A DNA stretch of 64,000 bases from an uncultured Eggerthellaceae bacterium (GTDB taxonomy: Bacteria; Actinomycetota; Coriobacteriia; Coriobacteriales; Eggerthellaceae): assembly GCA_937892845.1 (NCBI GenBank), contig CALBGP010000025.1, positions 4,084-68,083 on the forward strand, read 5' to 3'. Made by a program: the position numbers and the translations under genes. Of the stretch, positions 61,371-64,000 are shown piece after piece (the first letter of the stretch is position 1; every line of letters begins with the position of its first letter). The notes under the pieces were generated by a model. It saw nothing but the letters and a program-made list of their open reading frames with translations, was not told the origin of the DNA and ran no database searches.

Positions 61371-63029
61371 ATGTTGATAGACCTGAACCGAACCATGTTC
61401 TTCAAGGCAAGCTTCGACATTGAAGCCCAGCCGGGAAACGACGCGCTTTGGGTCATGCTGATGGATCTGCGCGGCTGGCTGCGAGGCAAGGCGAATCGCG
61501 ATGGCTATACCATGCACTGGGACAACAAAACCTGGTCGGGCGTCAAATCGGGCGACTCCATCCAAAACCCCAGCGGATCCGTCCGTCTGAATTCACGCCT
61601 GCATATCAACGGCAGCGCACTCACCTGGGCCGGGCATCTGACGGAAATCCAGGATCCCGGCAACGGATGCGCGCCGCGCCAATGGGTGACCGAAATAGGC
61701 TTCGCAGGAGAAACCCTCGAACGCGGGCGCGTTTCCATCGTGCTTTCCTACGGAGACCGTCCCGGTTTCATAGGCGATCTGCAGCCGGAGCCTTCGCCCA
61801 CCATTCCGCTCCTGATCAGAAACCTGCTGTCGGACAGTCGCCTTACCTGCAGCGTCAAGGGCGCACCGCTGTCCATGGAGGCGCACGCCTTCGCCTGTGC
61901 GCAAACCGCCTACGACATGATCGTCGATCCGCAGCGTGAGATCCCGGTCATTCTTCCAATGCCCGGCATCGACGGGGCCTTCCCCTTGGACCCGCAGGAC
62001 ATCGCGGCCTCCCTGGGCCCCAACGCTGCGGTGCTGTATCCGGCAAACCCCCAGGCAGGCAGCCAGCTCAACACCCTGCTTTCCGCCCACAACCTGGAAT
62101 GCCGCAGCGGAGCGGTGCGCATCTACGATTCCGCCCCCCAGCTTGACCGGGCGGGAGAGTTCTCGCGCCACCGTTTCATACCGCACAAGGACATTGAGGC
62201 CAGGGGCGCAGAAGCCACCGTCGCCATGCTGCGACGCGCGCTTGCCCAGGACGTGCATTTCTGGGAGGAAGCCCTGCGTCTGGAAGATGTTCAGCGCCTG
62301 AATCGCGCATCCACGCATGAACGCCGCATTGCCCAGCTCAAGGAGACTTACGAAGACACCGCGCTGGCCGAGATCCTTTCCGCGGACGAACGGGCCGAAG
62401 AAGCCGAAGCCATCGCGGAGCAGGCCATGGCCGAAAACGACGCGCTGCGCAAGGAGAACCGCGACCTGGAGAGCCGTTGCCAAAGCTATGAGCTTGCATT
62501 CCGCAACTCGAAGGCCGCAAACGCAGGCATGGGCGAAGCCCTGCTCGACCATGTGCGCACAATGCCTGAACTGCCCTCCGCTCCGGATGAAGTAGCGAAG
62601 CTGGCACTGACTGCGTTCTCCGACCGGCTTGACTTCAGCGAACGCGGATGGAAATCACTCGATGACTGCGAGGCCTCCCCTGAGACGCTTTGGCAGGCGC
62701 TGCACGCACTGGCGACTTACGCCCATCCCTACTTCGCCGGGCATTCGACCGAAGACCCCATTGCGAGCATCCGGGACAACACGCCGTTCCGCTTCGCCCG
62801 CAGCGAAGGAATGCAGACACGCAAGGATCCACGACTCATGGCCCTGCGCGACGACACCTACTGCGGCCGCAAGATCTCCATTGAGCCGCACATCGCCTCG
62901 AAGAACAGCGACCCATCCAAGCCGACGTTCATACGCGTGTACTTCGCCTTCGACCAGCCCAGCGGCAAAATCGTGATCGGCGATTGCGGCGGCCACCTGG
63001 ATAACTACACCACCCAGTCGCTGCATTAG
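61371..63029 (+). CDS. large uncharacterised protein
   Basis: 552 residues, cytoplasmic (no signal or membrane helix). The N-terminal beta-rich part (about 1-140; LRGWLRGKANRDGYTMHWDN, RQWVTEIGFAGETL, SIVLSYGDRPGFIG) is followed by an alpha/beta part, a coiled coil (about 300-385, AEEAEAIAEQAMAENDALRKE) and a C-terminal domain with RVYFAFDQPSGKIVIGDCGGHLDNYTT. I recognise no named family; the Gly-His-Leu ending on a strand-loop is reminiscent of domains found in some restriction- or phage-related proteins. AGGAG precedes ATG 61371. Confidence 0.8.
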   Translation: MLIDLNRTMFFKASFDIEAQPGNDALWVMLMDLRGWLRGKANRDGYTMHWDNKTWSGVKSGDSIQNPSGSVRLNSRLHINGSALTWAGHLTEIQDPGNGCAPRQWVTEIGFAGETLERGRVSIVLSYGDRPGFIGDLQPEPSPTIPLLIRNLLSDSRLTCSVKGAPLSMEAHAFACAQTAYDMIVDPQREIPVILPMPGIDGAFPLDPQDIAASLGPNAAVLYPANPQAGSQLNTLLSAHNLECRSGAVRIYDSAPQLDRAGEFSRHRFIPHKDIEARGAEATVAMLRRALAQDVHFWEEALRLEDVQRLNRASTHERRIAQLKETYEDTALAEILSADERAEEAEAIAEQAMAENDALRKENRDLESRCQSYELAFRNSKAANAGMGEALLDHVRTMPELPSAPDEVAKLALTAFSDRLDFSERGWKSLDDCEASPETLWQALHALATYAHPYFAGHSTEDPIASIRDNTPFRFARSEGMQTRKDPRLMALRDDTYCGRKISIEPHIASKNSDPSKPTFIRVYFAFDQPSGKIVIGDCGGHLDNYTTQSLH

Positions 63030-63160
63030 GACTGCGGAGCGATCGGCCCGCCGGCGGCCGAGATGACCTTGCATTCAATATTCAACCAAACTGCCAAACT
63101 TACTTTGATAGCCCCACTTCAATGGGAAACCTGTTCGAAAGAAAGAGAATGGAGCCCATG

Positions 63161-63814
63161 ATGCGACATGACCTAAAATCATCCATGTTCTTCAACAACG
63201 ATGGGTTATTCGCCGAAGCGGACAGAATCATCCTGCGTCGACCCGCCGAATCGAATGTGCCCGGTTTCATTAAAGCATTTTCAGCAGCATCGCCAGCCAT
63301 CGCGAAGTGGTACGAAGACAACAGCAAGGCGCGCGATTTATACTGGCAGTCCATCAATGATGAGAAATCCCTCTATTGCAGCATATGCTCAAAGCAAAAC
63401 GGAGAGTTCTTTGGCTACTGCACAATAGAGGACCTGGAAAAATACCCGTTCGAACTGGGAATCAATCTCATAGCAAAGCACCATTCACAAGGAATCGGCT
63501 CTGAAGCGATAGCCGCTTTCATGCAAGGATTCGAAGAGATCGCAGGACCGACGGAGTTCCTGGCACGGATTGAAAGCAGGAACAGCCGAAGCCAGCACAT
63601 GTTTCGCAAGCTGGGATTTATCCCTGCTGGAATTGATGCGTTCTTGATTGACGATCCCGGAATGCTCGAAAAACTCGAAGAAATGCAGCTCGATTGCATT
63701 GACGCCAACCTCCGCACCGTAGCGGAAGAATTCGGCGTTGAGCCAAGAGTGCTTCTGAGCCATCTGTTGGTATTCAAACGGCCCATATCGTTGCAGCACG
63801 CAAACCCGAAGTGA
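63161..63814 (+). CDS. RimJ/RimL-type GNAT acetyltransferase, lower GC
   Basis: 217 residues from ATG 63161 (GGAG 6 bases upstream; ATG 63149 and 63122 are alternatives). The GNAT core shows IILRRPAESNVPGFIKAF, FFGYCTIEDLEKYPFELGINLI, HHSQGIGSEAIAAFM (acetyl-CoA loop) and IESRNSRSQHMFRKLGFIPAG. A C-terminal extension (about 175-217) is of unknown use. Base composition is clearly lower in GC than the flanking genes, which suggests recent acquisition. Confidence 0.85.
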   Translation: MRHDLKSSMFFNNDGLFAEADRIILRRPAESNVPGFIKAFSAASPAIAKWYEDNSKARDLYWQSINDEKSLYCSICSKQNGEFFGYCTIEDLEKYPFELGINLIAKHHSQGIGSEAIAAFMQGFEEIAGPTEFLARIESRNSRSQHMFRKLGFIPAGIDAFLIDDPGMLEKLEEMQLDCIDANLRTVAEEFGVEPRVLLSHLLVFKRPISLQHANPK

Positions 63815-63935
63815 TGAACCGGGGCAATGCCCTCGATCCGCTGCCGGCCTGCCCAAACAGGAAGATGCGGCAGAGAGCCCTCTGCATACTTTGCAAGTCC
63901 ATGTTCTCAGGAGTTAAACCTGGGAACAGCGTAAG

Positions 63936-64000
63936 TTGAATGAGATAGCCGACAGATACAAGGAGCTTGTGCCAACGCCGCGTGACGGCTACGTGCGCAT
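63936..64000 (+). CDS. start of a possible mobile-mystery-A-type regulator, cut by the window edge
   Basis: The frame opened after the TAA at 63915-63917 reads TWEQRKLNEIADRYKELV then PTPRDGYVR. The P-x-P-R-x-G-Y/W-V/I-R pattern resembles the segment before the helix-turn-helix of mobile mystery protein A (an XRE-type regulator). The only start seen is TTG 63936, without a clear ribosome site. With about 22 codons visible this is tentative. Confidence 0.3.
   Translation, partial: MNEIADRYKELVPTPRDGYVR

Overview
The window is a stretch of high-GC bacterial chromosome from a Gram-positive anaerobe. The gene content fits the class Coriobacteriia, probably Eggerthellaceae or a relative. The main clues are the actinobacterial fhaA-fhaB-pstP-rodA/pbpA-pknB cluster, FtsH and LytR-CpsA-Psr (LCP) proteins with long Pro/Gln-rich cytoplasmic tails, formate-tetrahydrofolate chemistry next to a formate/nitrite channel, CIRCE-controlled groESL, and an LPXTG surface protein. 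The taxonomic call is inference; no rRNA or tRNA gene was recognised.

Layout. 1-2 kb: phosphate uptake (pstS, start of pstC) read leftward behind three phased 11-bp repeats that look like a PhoP operator. 2-6 kb: a translationally coupled formate block (fhs-fchA-FNT channel) and coaX. 6-8 kb: a PhoP/PhoR-like two-component system. 8-11 kb: a TauBC/SsuBC-like ABC pair and a MATE pump. 11-16 kb: hpt-ftsH-folP/folK-birA, all with overlapping start and stop codons. 16-21.6 kb: cell-envelope genes (Pro-rich membrane protein, two LCP ligases, a divergent NodB deacetylase). 21.7-27.2 kb: ilvD-ilvB-ilvN-ilvC behind a T-box-like leader. 27.4-29.6 kb: groEL-groES. 29.6-30.7 kb: a gamma-carbonic-anhydrase-like protein and a low-molecular-weight tyrosine phosphatase (ptp).

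30.7-43.9 kb is accessory DNA stacked at the 5' end of ptp. The newer island (about 30.69-40.96 kb) carries a Tn916-type integrase, an excisionase-like protein, small unknown genes, a leftward set of membrane, secreted and LPXTG proteins, and a divergent XRE regulator. It ends in a second copy of the ptp P-loop codons. An older remnant (40.96-43.81 kb) with an anchored nuclease and a lipoprotein ends in a third, decayed copy that is still attached to what looks like an earlier ptp start. 44-50.8 kb is backbone again (mazG, a SpoU methyltransferase, a GNAT, the UPF0237/UPF0210 pair, an MBL hydrolase), broken by a DinJ/YafQ toxin-antitoxin cassette between two 84-bp direct repeats made from the end of mazG.

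50.8-60.8 kb is the growth and division signalling cluster: a Ser/Thr kinase with many membrane helices reads away from fhaA-fhaB-pstP-(SEDS+PBP fusion)-pknB with four PASTA domains. Together these genes would couple kinase and phosphatase signalling to septal or elongation peptidoglycan synthesis. The last 3 kb hold two uncharacterised proteins, a lower-GC GNAT acetyltransferase and the start of a possible mobile-mystery-A-type regulator cut by the window edge.
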